DNA of 64,000 bases from RGIG2041 sp045652745 (GTDB lineage Bacteria > Bacillota > Clostridia > UBA1381 > UMGS1253). The notes beneath the pieces were generated by a model. It searched no databases and had not been told where the DNA came from. It saw only the letters and a program-made list of their open reading frames with translations. The position numbers were made by a program, and so were the translations under genes. The DNA lies in the NCBI GenBank assembly GCA_045652745.1, contig JAZRUW010000004.1, forward strand, positions 62,001 to 126,000, in the 5' to 3' direction. Positions 17,186 through 26,762 of the stretch are shown piece after piece. Numbering within the stretch: the stretch's first letter is position 1; every line of letters begins with the position of its first letter.

Positions 17186-18157
17186 TTACCAGCTCATTAC
17201 CTTGCAAAGGCGAATCAAATCCGGATTCATCTCCTTCTTCATTGCAAGACCTTCATCAATATCTACATCACAGGTTCTGTGATTTTTTACAACAATCAAG
17301 CGATTGGATTTACCCTCCATGAGTGCCTCCACCGCTTTTAAGCCCATCTCACTTGCACGCACGCGGTCTTCCACCGTCGGCGAGCCGCCGCGCTGCATGT
17401 GTCCAAGTATAGTTGCGGTGGTTTTAATGCCTGTGCGATTTTCAATTTCCGCCGCCATTCCCATCGCGCCGCCGACACCCTCGGCCACAATGACAAGATA
17501 GTGTGTCTTGCCACGGTTTTTACCTTCAATAATCGGACGGAGCACATCTTCATCAAAATCAAGTTTCTTTTCCGGAATAATTACGGCTTCCGCACCGCAA
17601 GCAATACCTGCATGTACGGCAATGTAGCCTGCATCACGGCCCATCACTTCAATGACGGAACTGCGTTCATGGCTCGATGCCGTATCACGGATTTTGTCAA
17701 TCGCATCCTTAGCCGTATTGAGCGCCGTATCATAACCGATGCAATACTCCGTACAACCGATGTCGTTGTCAATCGTTGCCGGAATACCAATGGTTTTTAC
17801 GCCGGCCTTTGCCAAATCACGCGCACCGCGAAAAGACCCGTCTCCGCCGATGACCACAAGTCCGTCCAAGCCGAAAATTTTCGCAATCTCCGCACCGCGC
17901 TGTACACCCTCTGGTGTGGAAAATTCCGGACATCTTGCCGTTTGCAGAATTGTACCGCCACGCTGGAGCGTTTCCGATACGCTTCTGGCATTCATTTCAA
18001 ATATATCTCCGTTAATCAATCCTTTATAGCCTTTACGGATACCCATCACCTGGATACCGTTATACACTGCGGTACGTACAACACTTCGTACAGCCGCATT
18101 CATCCCCGGCGCATCGCCGCCGCTGGTCAGCACACCGATTTTCTTTACTGCACTCAT
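17186..18157 (-). CDS. pfkA: ATP-dependent 6-phosphofructokinase
   Basis: A 323-residue glycolytic enzyme phosphorylating fructose 6-phosphate. The ATP loop TSGGDAPGMN (11-20), the GGDGSFRGA motif and the PATIDNDI catalytic segment are all present, with GG-D-G spacing typical of the ATP-dependent, allosteric bacterial type. It follows a DUF2007 gene and dnaE in the same direction, a common Clostridia order. Confidence 0.96.
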   Translation of the reverse strand: MSAVKKIGVLTSGGDAPGMNAAVRSVVRTAVYNGIQVMGIRKGYKGLINGDIFEMNARSVSETLQRGGTILQTARCPEFSTPEGVQRGAEIAKIFGLDGLVVIGGDGSFRGARDLAKAGVKTIGIPATIDNDIGCTEYCIGYDTALNTAKDAIDKIRDTASSHERSSVIEVMGRDAGYIAVHAGIACGAEAVIIPEKKLDFDEDVLRPIIEGKNRGKTHYLVIVAEGVGGAMGMAAEIENRTGIKTTATILGHMQRGGSPTVEDRVRASEMGLKAVEALMEGKSNRLIVVKNHRTCDVDIDEGLAMKKEMNPDLIRLCKVMSW

Positions 18158-18184
18158 TTGAGTCGCCTCCTTAAGTCTCAGCCG

Positions 18185-18382
18185 CTACACCGTTTCGTCA
18201 ATAATCACTTCATGCGCCTGCGCAACTTCCGCCTCCGGCACGAGCACCTCAATACTGCCGTCATCCGCGGTTGCCGCATCGTAGAGCGGGCGCAAACGTG
18301 CGATAATACCTTTATCTTCCAAAAGTTCCTTTAATCGTTTTGCAACCGATTTGCTTTTGGCAATATAAATCACTGTCCACAT
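18185..18382 (-). CDS. DUF2007-like small protein
   Basis: A 65-residue protein, MWTVIYIAKSKSVAKRLKEL, followed by a segment on which ligand-binding DUF2007 proteins are built: a beta strand, a helix with a KxLLEDKGI motif, and a C-terminal strand and helix. The family is thought to have a signalling or PII-like role, but no function is established here. It lies between dnaE and pfkA with a GGAG site. Confidence 0.7.
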   Translation of the reverse strand: MWTVIYIAKSKSVAKRLKELLEDKGIIARLRPLYDAATADDGSIEVLVPEAEVAQAHEVIIDETV

Positions 18383-18459
18383 GGATAAACTCTCCTTTAA
18401 GAGAAAATTTTCACGCTCTTGTCATTTTACACCAAATTGCGGCAAAATGCAACTTTTTC

Positions 18460-21400
18460 TTATTTATACTTAACGCAGTCTTCGCCTAAAAGCGCAGAAA
18501 GTTCCTGTGTCAGCGCATCGGATGCATCGCACCAAAGTTCACGGCTCGTACACTTAATTTCGCTGGTTTTTTCAAAAAATATACATACAGGTGTTTCGCC
18601 GCTATGCGCCGCAATCACCTTTTTTACCGCACTCCATGCCGATTCGTTGCCTGTTTTTAATTTGATGAAAAGTTTTTGCGCATTCTGCGCGCCGAGCACC
18701 TGCTCCATCGGCGTGATGCTTTCCAAAATCAGCTTCGGTGCTTCATCTTCACGCAGACTGACACGCGCTTTGATAAACACGATTTCGTCTTCATTCATCA
18801 TCGCGGCGCATGCCTCATATTTTTTCGGAAATACGATAACATCCAGACTGCCGTACAAATCCTCAAAGCGCAGAAATGCCATCATGGTTGCGCTCTTTGT
18901 GGTCTTATTACGCCGCGCCGTAATGATGCCGCCGACCGTTACAAAATCCCCGTCTTTAAAACGCCCGTCCTGCGCAATCACATAATCGCCGCTCTCATCC
19001 TGCGTCGCTAAAGCGTTGATTTCGCCTAAGTTTGCATTGGAAAAACGCAAAATGGTATCCTTATAATCATCGAGCGGATGCCCCGACAGATACAGGCCTA
19101 TCGTTTCCTTTTCCATCGCCAAAAGGTCGCGCTTTTCATATTCCGGCAAACGCGCAAAAGCATCGTCTGCTTTTGCCTGTGCCGGCTCATCGTCAAAGAG
19201 CGAAAGCTGGCCTTCAAGCACATCTTTGTTGCCTGCGCTGATCGTGCCCACAAGATGCTCATACGTCCCCATCAGCGTGGCGCGGGTATGTCCGAGCGAG
19301 TCAAACGCACCGCAACGGATTAAATTTTCCAGCGAGCGTTTGTTTAAGTCGCTTTGCGCCATACGCTCGGCAAAATCCGTAAATCCCTTAAATTCGCCGC
19401 GTGCCTCACGCTCTTCGGCAATCTGCACCAAAAGTCTGTGCCCGACATTTTTTACTGCCTCCAGACCGAAGCGGAGGTTACCGTCTTCGACGGTAAACCC
19501 ATAAAAACTTTTATTGATATCCGGCGGCAGAATGCGAATACCCATACGCTCACATTCAAAAATATACCCCACCGTCTTGTCCGTATCACTCATGGTCGAG
19601 CTAATCAGCGCCGCCATGTACTCTGCCGGATAAAACGCCTTTAAATACGCCGTCTGATATGCAACAACTGCATAAGCCGCCGCATGCGACTTGTTAAATG
19701 CGTAGCTTGCAAAGTCCATAATTTCATCAAAGATGCTCTTGGCCACTTCTTCCGAAATGCCGCGCGCGATTGCACCTTCAATAATTATATTCCCGTTTTC
19801 ATCCTTTAAGCCGTAAATAAAATTTTGTCGCTCGATTTCCATAACATCGTGCTTTTTCTTACTCATCGCACGGCGCAAAAGGTCAGCCTTGCCGAGCGAA
19901 TATCCTGCAAGTTTCTGCACAATCTGCAATACCTGCTCCTGATAAATAATACAGCCGTAGGTCACATCCAAAATGGATTCAAGCATCGGATGCTTATAGG
20001 TAATTTTGTCCGGATGGTTTTTGTTTTTGATGTAGCGCGGAATCTGCTCCATCGGACCCGGACGGTACAAGGAAATACCGGCAATAATATCTTCGAGCGA
20101 AGACGGCCGAAGTTCTTTCATAAAGTCACGCATGCCGGCACTTTCGAGCTGGAAAATACCCGAGGTTTCGCCCGAAGAAATCAAGTCGAACACCTCTTTG
20201 TCCCTATAATCCAGCTTCGCCAAATCCGGTGCATCCCCACGCGTTTTTTTAATGTTTTCGAGCGCATTGGCAATCACCGTTAAGTTGCGCAGACCCAAAA
20301 AGTCCATTTTTAAAAGACCGAGGTCACTTAAATTGTCCATATGATACTGCGTGGTGGTAACATCCTTTGCGAATTGAAGCGGTACCTGATGCGATACCGG
20401 CTCACCGGCAATGACGACACCCGCCGCATGCACACCGCTGTGGCGCGGCAACCCCTCGATGGCCTTTGCCGTATCGAGCAATTCTCGGATGCTGTCCTCC
20501 TGCGCATACAGCTCATGCAGTTCCGGATTGATGTCAATCGCCTTTTCAATCGTCATTTTCAAATCAAAAGGCACCAGTTTTGCTACGCGGTCTACCGTGG
20601 CCAGCGGCACATTTAAGGCTCTGCCCACGTCGCGGATGGCGGCGCGCGCCTTGAGTGTACCGAAGGTGATAATTTGCGCCACACGATCTGCACCGTACTT
20701 GCGGTTGACATAGTCAATCACTTCGCCGCGGCGTTCAATACAAAAGTCCGTATCAATATCCGGCATGCTCACGCGCTCCGGATTTAAGAAACGCTCAAAA
20801 AGCAGATTATAGCGAAGCGGGTCAATCGTGGTGATATCCAGCGTGTATGCTACAATACTGCCCGCGCCCGAGCCTCGGCCCGGACCAACCGCAATGCCGT
20901 TATCCTTGGCATACTTGATAAAGTCCCACACAATCAAAAAGTAATCGACATACCCCATCGAAGAAATGACACCGAGTTCATACTCTAATCGGTCGGTATG
21001 CACCTTGGTTACTTCGCTGTACCGCTTAGACAGTCCCTCGCGGCACAGTTTTTCCAGATACGACTGCGAGGTATACCCTTCCGGTACATCAAACTTCGGC
21101 AAATGCACCTGCGAAAAGTCAAAATCATAATTACACCGTTCGGCAATTTTATTCGTATTTTCCACCGCTTCGGGAATCCACGAAAACAACTCTGCCATTT
21201 CCACGCCGCTCTTCAAATAAAATTCGTCCGACCCGAAGCGCATGCGGTCCGGATCTTCCACGGTTTTGCCCATCTGGATACACATAAGTACATCCTGATA
21301 CTTAGCATCCTCCCTGCGGATATAGTGCAGGTCATTTGTGCATACGAGCGGCGCACCGATTTCGCGCGCCAGACGCACGAGTGCCGGATTTGTTTTCTTT

Positions 21401-21957
21401 TGCTCCTCCAAGCCGTGGTCCTGCAACTCTATATAATAGTTTTCCTTGCCGAATACGCGCTGATAGTAAAGTGCTGTCTGTTTTGCGCCCTCGTAATCGC
21501 CGTCTAACAGCAGGCTCGGCAGTTCGCCTGCCAGACAGGCAGACAAGCAAATAAGGCCCTCGCTGTGGCGCTCTAAAAGCTCTTTATCCACGCGCGGCTT
21601 ATAGTAAAAGCCTTCCGTAAAGGCATCGGAAACCATTTCAATCAGATTGCGGTAACCGACCTCATCTTTACACAACAAAACAAGATGGTGATTGCGCGCG
21701 TCCATCTCGTGCGCTTTATCAAAGCGCGTACGCGGACAAACATAGACCTCACAGCCGATAATCGGCTTGATACCTGCCGCCTTTGCCGCCTTGTAAAAAT
21801 CGACAGCGCCGTACATCACACCGTGGTCGGTGATGGCAATGGCATCCATGTTCATCTGTTTGGCGGTTTCCACCAGTTTTTTCACCGGTGCGGCACCGTC
21901 TAACAGCGAATACTCCGTATGTACATGTAAGTGTGTAAATTTTACGGTTTCAATCAT
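18460..21957 (-). CDS. dnaE: DNA polymerase III alpha subunit DnaE
   Basis: A 1165-residue C-family replicative polymerase. The N-terminal PHP domain starts with THLHVHTEYSLLDG, the catalytic palm contains MPDIDTDF with the paired aspartates, and helix-hairpin-helix and OB-fold regions follow. In Firmicutes DnaE typically extends primers before handing over to PolC, which is not in this window. The length fits the short DnaE1/DnaE3 class. It is 14 bp from whiA. Confidence 0.96.
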   Translation of the reverse strand: MIETVKFTHLHVHTEYSLLDGAAPVKKLVETAKQMNMDAIAITDHGVMYGAVDFYKAAKAAGIKPIIGCEVYVCPRTRFDKAHEMDARNHHLVLLCKDEVGYRNLIEMVSDAFTEGFYYKPRVDKELLERHSEGLICLSACLAGELPSLLLDGDYEGAKQTALYYQRVFGKENYYIELQDHGLEEQKKTNPALVRLAREIGAPLVCTNDLHYIRREDAKYQDVLMCIQMGKTVEDPDRMRFGSDEFYLKSGVEMAELFSWIPEAVENTNKIAERCNYDFDFSQVHLPKFDVPEGYTSQSYLEKLCREGLSKRYSEVTKVHTDRLEYELGVISSMGYVDYFLIVWDFIKYAKDNGIAVGPGRGSGAGSIVAYTLDITTIDPLRYNLLFERFLNPERVSMPDIDTDFCIERRGEVIDYVNRKYGADRVAQIITFGTLKARAAIRDVGRALNVPLATVDRVAKLVPFDLKMTIEKAIDINPELHELYAQEDSIRELLDTAKAIEGLPRHSGVHAAGVVIAGEPVSHQVPLQFAKDVTTTQYHMDNLSDLGLLKMDFLGLRNLTVIANALENIKKTRGDAPDLAKLDYRDKEVFDLISSGETSGIFQLESAGMRDFMKELRPSSLEDIIAGISLYRPGPMEQIPRYIKNKNHPDKITYKHPMLESILDVTYGCIIYQEQVLQIVQKLAGYSLGKADLLRRAMSKKKHDVMEIERQNFIYGLKDENGNIIIEGAIARGISEEVAKSIFDEIMDFASYAFNKSHAAAYAVVAYQTAYLKAFYPAEYMAALISSTMSDTDKTVGYIFECERMGIRILPPDINKSFYGFTVEDGNLRFGLEAVKNVGHRLLVQIAEEREARGEFKGFTDFAERMAQSDLNKRSLENLIRCGAFDSLGHTRATLMGTYEHLVGTISAGNKDVLEGQLSLFDDEPAQAKADDAFARLPEYEKRDLLAMEKETIGLYLSGHPLDDYKDTILRFSNANLGEINALATQDESGDYVIAQDGRFKDGDFVTVGGIITARRNKTTKSATMMAFLRFEDLYGSLDVIVFPKKYEACAAMMNEDEIVFIKARVSLREDEAPKLILESITPMEQVLGAQNAQKLFIKLKTGNESAWSAVKKVIAAHSGETPVCIFFEKTSEIKCTSRELWCDASDALTQELSALLGEDCVKYK

Positions 21958-21971
21958 AATATTATCCTCAA

Positions 21972-22859
21972 TTACAAACTTTCCCCGATTTCAATCAGTT
22001 TGGCCAAGCGGTGATTCGCGCCTGATTTTCCAATCGGCGGCGACAAAAGCCCCGCCAATTCTGACAGCGGCAGTTCCGGATTTTCCATACGTACCTGTGC
22101 CATCTCGAAAAGCTGCGGCGGCAAAGCCTCCAATCCGATGATACGCTCAATTTTTGCAATCGCCGCCAGTTGTCGCTGCGCCGCATTCATCGTTTTGGCA
22201 ATGTTTGCGCTGTCGCAGTTGAGTTGACGGTTTACGCGATTTCGCACCTCGCGCTCAATTTTGATGTTATAGTAATCCATCATTGTGCGGCCCGCACCAA
22301 TCCATCCTAAAAGCTCGGCAATTGCTTCGCTGTCTTTTATGTACACCACAAAATGGTTTTTGCGGACGGTCATGCCTGCAATATAACCCTGCGTAGCCAA
22401 AAGCTGTGTCAAGCCTTCGGCCAATTTCGGGTTTACGGTCGTAAACTCCAAATGATAATTCTTTTCCGGATCAGCCACCGAACCGCCACCTAAAAAAGCG
22501 CCGCGCAAAAACGATGCCACACAGCAATCCGTTTGCCCGCCCGTTTTCTCCGGTTCTAAGCTGTCGCTGATGCCTACCGTGCGCAAAAACGATGCGGCAG
22601 TCTCTTCTTCCACCACTACACCGAACAAGCCGCCTGCTTTTTTGGGCGGCTCCATGGTAACCACCTTTGTTAAGGTCACCTCGCGGATGAGCGCACAAAT
22701 TCTGTCTGCTATATTTTTATTTTCAATGGCGAGGCGGATGCGTCCTTTGCGCTTCGCGCCTGCAAAGCAAACAAGGGCCGCAAGCTCACTTTGCTTGCAG
22801 CACCATGTTTCTGCCTCTACCTTGCACAATGCATTTTTCGTTTCAGCCGAAAAGGTCAT
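21972..22859 (-). CDS. whiA: DNA-binding protein WhiA
   Basis: A 295-residue protein with an N-terminal LAGLIDADG-like domain (FLRGAFLGGGSVADPEKNYH) lacking nuclease function, and a C-terminal helix-turn-helix (LSELAGLLSPPIGKSGANHR). In Gram-positive bacteria it affects division and chromosome segregation, and controls sporulation in actinobacteria. The start codon lies 3 bp after the rapZ stop. The gene that usually sits between rapZ and whiA, yvcK/gluconeogenesis factor, is absent. Confidence 0.95.
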   Translation of the reverse strand: MTFSAETKNALCKVEAETWCCKQSELAALVCFAGAKRKGRIRLAIENKNIADRICALIREVTLTKVVTMEPPKKAGGLFGVVVEEETAASFLRTVGISDSLEPEKTGGQTDCCVASFLRGAFLGGGSVADPEKNYHLEFTTVNPKLAEGLTQLLATQGYIAGMTVRKNHFVVYIKDSEAIAELLGWIGAGRTMMDYYNIKIEREVRNRVNRQLNCDSANIAKTMNAAQRQLAAIAKIERIIGLEALPPQLFEMAQVRMENPELPLSELAGLLSPPIGKSGANHRLAKLIEIGESL

Positions 22860-22862
22860 CGT

Positions 22863-23723
22863 TTAAACCTCTCTTTGAATATCGCGGTGTGTCACCACCG
22901 CATTGTAGCCGTTTTCCTTCAAATACTTGTATAACTCCGTTGCCAGGGTCACGCTTCTGTGATGTCCGCCCGTACAACCGATGCCGATCACAAGTTGGCT
23001 CTTGCCTTCCTCAATATAGTACGGTATCAGATACGTTACCATATCCTTTAATTTTTCCAAAAAGGTCTGTGTCTGTTCAAATTTTAAAACATACGAAGAC
23101 ACATTTTCCTCCAAACCCGTATGGTGCTTTAACTCATCCTTGTAGTAAGGATTCGGCAAAAAGCGCACGTCAAACACCAAATCACCGTCAATGATAATGC
23201 CGTACTTGTATCCGAAAGATGTAACGTTAATGACAATCGAACGCGAATCTCCATCCTCGGAAACAATTTCTCGAATGGTTTCTTTCAGTTGCGTTGTACT
23301 CAGGTTGGATGTGTCCACAATGTGATTTGCCTTGTTTTTAACATACTCTAAAATTTCGCGCTCTTTGTGAATGGCATCAATGAGTCTGCCGTCACGCGCA
23401 AGCGGATGCATTCTGCGGCTTTCTTTGTAGCGCTTCACAAGCACATCGTCTTTGGCATCCAAAAACAAAACATCGTAAGAATATCCCGATGCTTTTAAGT
23501 TGTTGAGTTCATTAAACAGTTCGGCAAACATATCGCCGCCACGGATGTCAATCACCATGGCAACCTTGTCAATTTTACCATTCGAGGCATAGAAAATTTC
23601 CGCCAGTTTCGGAATCAGCGCCGGCGGCATATTGTCGATGCAATAATAATCCATATCCTCCAGACAACGGATAACCTGCGTTTTGCCCGCGCCGGATAAG
23701 CCTGTAATAATGATAAATCGCAT
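22863..23723 (-). CDS. rapZ: RNase adapter RapZ / YvcJ, nucleotide-binding P-loop protein
   Basis: A 286-residue protein with a Walker A motif GLSGAGKT (8-15), the DNMPPALIP motif, and the C-terminal domain with GCTGGHHRSV. In enterobacteria RapZ presents GlmZ sRNA to RNase E; the Firmicute YvcJ has GTPase/ATPase activity and influences competence. It sits between murB and whiA. Confidence 0.94.
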   Translation of the reverse strand: MRFIIITGLSGAGKTQVIRCLEDMDYYCIDNMPPALIPKLAEIFYASNGKIDKVAMVIDIRGGDMFAELFNELNNLKASGYSYDVLFLDAKDDVLVKRYKESRRMHPLARDGRLIDAIHKEREILEYVKNKANHIVDTSNLSTTQLKETIREIVSEDGDSRSIVINVTSFGYKYGIIIDGDLVFDVRFLPNPYYKDELKHHTGLEENVSSYVLKFEQTQTFLEKLKDMVTYLIPYYIEEGKSQLVIGIGCTGGHHRSVTLATELYKYLKENGYNAVVTHRDIQREV

Positions 23724-23752
23724 ATGCTACTCCTCCTTGGTTTTTTTCCAGT

Positions 23753-24664
23753 CTAAAAACCTAATTTCCGAACTTCACATTCCAATTCCACTCCGAAATT
23801 ATCTTTAACCGTTTTTTGAATGTGTGCAATCACTGCACAGACATCTGCCGCCGTTGCACCGCCCTTGTTTACAATAAAGCCTGCATGTTTTTCCGACACG
23901 CACGCACCGCCGACCGTGTAACCTTTTAAGCCCGATTGCTCAATGAGCGCACCGGCAAAATGCCCCTCCGGTCTTTTAAATACCGAGCCGCAGCTCGGAT
24001 ATTCCAGCGGCTGTTTGTCGTTTCTTTTCTTCGCATAGGCCGCCATCGCTTCGCGAATGGCCGCCTTGTCGCCCGACGTTAAACGAAATACAGCTTCCAG
24101 CACGATATAACCGCGCTTTAAATAGATGCTGCTTCTATAACCGTACTCGCTTTCCTGCGGCGTTAAGCACAGCACGCTGTCCGTTTGCGGGTCATAACAG
24201 GTCACGCGCTCGAGCACATCGGCAATCTCACCGCCGTAAGCGCCCGCGTTCATTGCTACCGCACCGCCGACATTGCCGAAAATACCCGAAATCGGCTCCA
24301 TGCCGCCAAGTGCATTTTCCGCCGCAAAAGCCGCCGCGCGCGACAGCGCCACGCCTGCCCCTGCAATAATGCGATTGCCCTCTACACGAAGCGAACGCAT
24401 ATTTTTTCCGCAAATGAGCACTACACCGCGGATGCCGTCATCGCTGACAAGCAGATTGCTGCCGCCGCCGATTACCGTATACGCAATATTTTCACGTTTG
24501 CACGCCGCCAGCACCGTCCGGATTTGCTCTGCCCCGTCCGGAAATACCACGCAATCCGCATTGCCGCCGATTTGATAGGCGGTATGCAGACGCATCGGTT
24601 CATCATAGCATACTTCAATATTTTCTTTTGCAAGTACGTCTTTGAATGCCTGACTAAAAGACAT
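23753..24664 (-). CDS. murB: UDP-N-acetylenolpyruvoylglucosamine reductase
   Basis: A 303-residue FAD enzyme that reduces UDP-GlcNAc-enolpyruvate to UDP-MurNAc in peptidoglycan synthesis. The FAD-binding segment GGGSNLLVSDDG and the SGIFGNVGGAVAMNAGAYGGE block are diagnostic. Catalytic SCGSVFKRP and the C-terminal glutamate in ELECEVRKLGF are present, and the absence of the enterobacterial insertion marks a type IIa MurB. It lies between the ROK kinase and rapZ. Confidence 0.96.
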   Translation of the reverse strand: MSFSQAFKDVLAKENIEVCYDEPMRLHTAYQIGGNADCVVFPDGAEQIRTVLAACKRENIAYTVIGGGSNLLVSDDGIRGVVLICGKNMRSLRVEGNRIIAGAGVALSRAAAFAAENALGGMEPISGIFGNVGGAVAMNAGAYGGEIADVLERVTCYDPQTDSVLCLTPQESEYGYRSSIYLKRGYIVLEAVFRLTSGDKAAIREAMAAYAKKRNDKQPLEYPSCGSVFKRPEGHFAGALIEQSGLKGYTVGGACVSEKHAGFIVNKGGATAADVCAVIAHIQKTVKDNFGVELECEVRKLGF

Positions 24665-24684
24665 AACTGCCTCCTCAAAAAAAA

Positions 24685-25626
24685 TTATTCACCCAAAAGC
24701 GCCGCGCCAATAATACCGGCATCATTGCCGAGCTGTGCCGCAACAATGCGTGTATGTACGCCGTTGTGCTTATACGTTTCCGTTTCGCAGAGTTTGCGAA
24801 TCGGGTCAAGCAGATAGTCGCCCTCTTTGCTGATGGCGCCGCCAATGAACAGCACCTCCGGCTGGAAGATGTTAATCATGGAAGCCACACCCTCGCCGAC
24901 AGCGCGGATGTATGTATCCACAACCGCCTGCGCAACCGGATCGCCTGCTTTCGCCGCATCAAACGAAGTACGGCCGTTGACGCGTTCAAGGTCGCCCTCT
25001 ACTGCCTTTGCCATTGCGCAATCCGGATTTGCCTTAATTGCCTTTTTCGTTTCACGAATCAGCGCGGACACGGAGGCCTCGGTCTCCCAGCAGCCGTATC
25101 TGCCGCAACCGCACTTGTTTTTGCTGTTTTTATCTACTTGAATGTGGCCGATTTCCGCACCGACACCGTTAAAACCCTCGTAAATTTTACCGTTTAAGAT
25201 GATACCGCCGCCCACGCCGGTGCCGAGCGTTACAAAGAGCATACTCTCCATCTCTTTACCGATGACTTTGTATTCACCAAACGCCGCCACATTGGCGTCG
25301 TTACCCAAGTACGCCGGCACGCCGGTTTCCTTTGTAATGATTTCACAAATGTGCGTTTCTTTAAAATTTATATTTGCGGAAAATGCGCAAATACCTGTTT
25401 TGGAGTTACAAGCACCCGGACAGCCGACACCGATACCCTTGATGTCCTTGATGCCAAGCCCGTTTTCCTCGGCGAGTTCAATCGCAAGTTTTGCCATAGA
25501 TTTGGCAATTTCATCGCCCGGGCGTTGTGCCCCCGTCGGCGCAGTCTTGGTTGCCACAATTTTATAGCTTTCATCTACAAGGCCCGCTTTAATCGACATG
25601 CCGCCCAAATCAATACCAATATACAT
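24685..25626 (-). CDS. ROK family glucokinase
   Basis: A 313-residue sugar kinase of the ROK family. The phosphate-binding start MYIGIDLGGMSIKAGLVD, the catalytic GNDANVAAFGE aspartate and the ROK zinc site with histidine GHIQVD plus the CGCGRYGC cysteines are present. Firmicute glucokinases have this arrangement, and the neighbouring hprK and pfkA support a role in glucose phosphorylation, although another hexose is possible. Confidence 0.88.
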   Translation of the reverse strand: MYIGIDLGGMSIKAGLVDESYKIVATKTAPTGAQRPGDEIAKSMAKLAIELAEENGLGIKDIKGIGVGCPGACNSKTGICAFSANINFKETHICEIITKETGVPAYLGNDANVAAFGEYKVIGKEMESMLFVTLGTGVGGGIILNGKIYEGFNGVGAEIGHIQVDKNSKNKCGCGRYGCWETEASVSALIRETKKAIKANPDCAMAKAVEGDLERVNGRTSFDAAKAGDPVAQAVVDTYIRAVGEGVASMINIFQPEVLFIGGAISKEGDYLLDPIRKLCETETYKHNGVHTRIVAAQLGNDAGIIGAALLGE

Positions 25627-25646
25627 TGTACTGTCTACCTGACTTT

Positions 25647-26597
25647 CTATTCCTCCTGCGGCTGATTTTTTTCCAGCTGCGCCATCAGTCGGTCATCCAT
25701 TTCCTTGGCTGCATTGTAGCCCATCTTCTTTTGACGGTTGTTCATCGCCGCCACCTCCACAATCACCGCAAGATTTCTGCCCGGACGTACCGGCACGGTG
25801 AGCGAAGGCACATTGATGCCCAAAATATTCGTGTATTCATCCACTAAACCGAGGCGGTCGTACTGTTTTGCATCCTCCCAAGGCTCCAAATGAATCACCA
25901 AGTCAATTTTTTCCGATACCTTAACCGCACCCATACCATACAGGCGACGGATATCTACGATACCGATACCGCGAAGCTCAATAAAATAGCGGATAATATC
26001 CGGCGCAGAGCCGACCAACGTTTTATCGGATACGCGCTTGATTTCCACAGCGTCATCTGCCACAAAGCGGTGACCGCGCTTGACAAGCTCTACGGCACAT
26101 TCGCTTTTACCGACGCCGCTTTCGCCTAAAATCAGCACGCCTTCGCCGTGCACTTCCACCAATACACCATGGCGCGTGATACGCGGCGCAAGATTTAAAT
26201 TCAGATAACTAATCAGTGCCGCCGTAAAGCCCGATGTACTCATCCCCGTCCGGCATACCGTCACATCGTGCGTTCGCGCCGCCTCCAGAAGTTCGGGAAA
26301 CATTTCCATGCCGCGGGTGACCACCAGCATCGGAATGCCCGTTGACAAAAGCTTGTCAAAACTCTCCCGTCTTGCCTGCGCCGCAAACTCCTGCAAATAA
26401 GACATTTCTACTTTGCCGAGAATCTGTATGCGCGACGGCTCAAAATAATCATAAAAGCCTACGATTTGCATGCCCGGTCGGTTGACTTCACTATTGACAA
26501 TTTTAACCTGCGCCGCATTGCTTGCGCGATAACAGGTTTCCAAATGAAATTCTTCGATCAGTGCTTCCAACCCGATGGAATAACCCGAATTGTGCAT
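25647..26597 (-). CDS. hprK: HPr kinase/phosphorylase
   Basis: A 316-residue bifunctional enzyme that phosphorylates HPr on Ser46 and removes the phosphate, controlling carbon catabolite repression. The Walker A motif GESGVGKSE, the HRFVADDAVEI acidic pair and the ELRGIGIVDIRRLYG signature are clear. The start is preceded by GGAGGCGGCGAGG. It is the first gene of the long minus run to pgsA and has a consensus promoter. Confidence 0.96.
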   Translation of the reverse strand: MHNSGYSIGLEALIEEFHLETCYRASNAAQVKIVNSEVNRPGMQIVGFYDYFEPSRIQILGKVEMSYLQEFAAQARRESFDKLLSTGIPMLVVTRGMEMFPELLEAARTHDVTVCRTGMSTSGFTAALISYLNLNLAPRITRHGVLVEVHGEGVLILGESGVGKSECAVELVKRGHRFVADDAVEIKRVSDKTLVGSAPDIIRYFIELRGIGIVDIRRLYGMGAVKVSEKIDLVIHLEPWEDAKQYDRLGLVDEYTNILGINVPSLTVPVRPGRNLAVIVEVAAMNNRQKKMGYNAAKEMDDRLMAQLEKNQPQEE

Positions 26598-26647
26598 CCT
26601 CGCCGCCTCCTGTAATCCAAAATAAAATACAATACTTATACAATTGT

Positions 26648-26676
26648 ATTATATATGATTTTTTTCTTTTTTTCAA
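26648..26676 (-). promoter_or_regulatory. SigA-type promoter for hprK and downstream genes
   Basis: On the minus strand, TTGAAA (26676-26671), a 17-bp A-rich spacer and TATAAT (26653-26648), about 50 bp before the hprK start. Confidence 0.8.
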
Positions 26677-26719
26677 CGAAAAATTCATATTTTTAGTCAA
26701 AAGTTTGCACAAGTAAAAA

Positions 26720-26743
26720 CGGATGCAGGAAATCCTGCATCCG
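26720..26743 (-). terminator. Intrinsic terminator of the large SLH gene
   Basis: Stem CGGATGCAGGA/TCCTGCATCCG with an AA/TT loop, followed by GTTTTTAC on the minus strand, 19 bp after the SLH stop. Confidence 0.85.
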
Positions 26744-26762
26744 TTTGGTAAATTATGATATT

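Noticed and set aside
17399..18334. 311-codon plus-strand open frame opposite pfkA
   Set aside because: Antisense shadow of pfkA and the DUF2007-like gene, without start signals.
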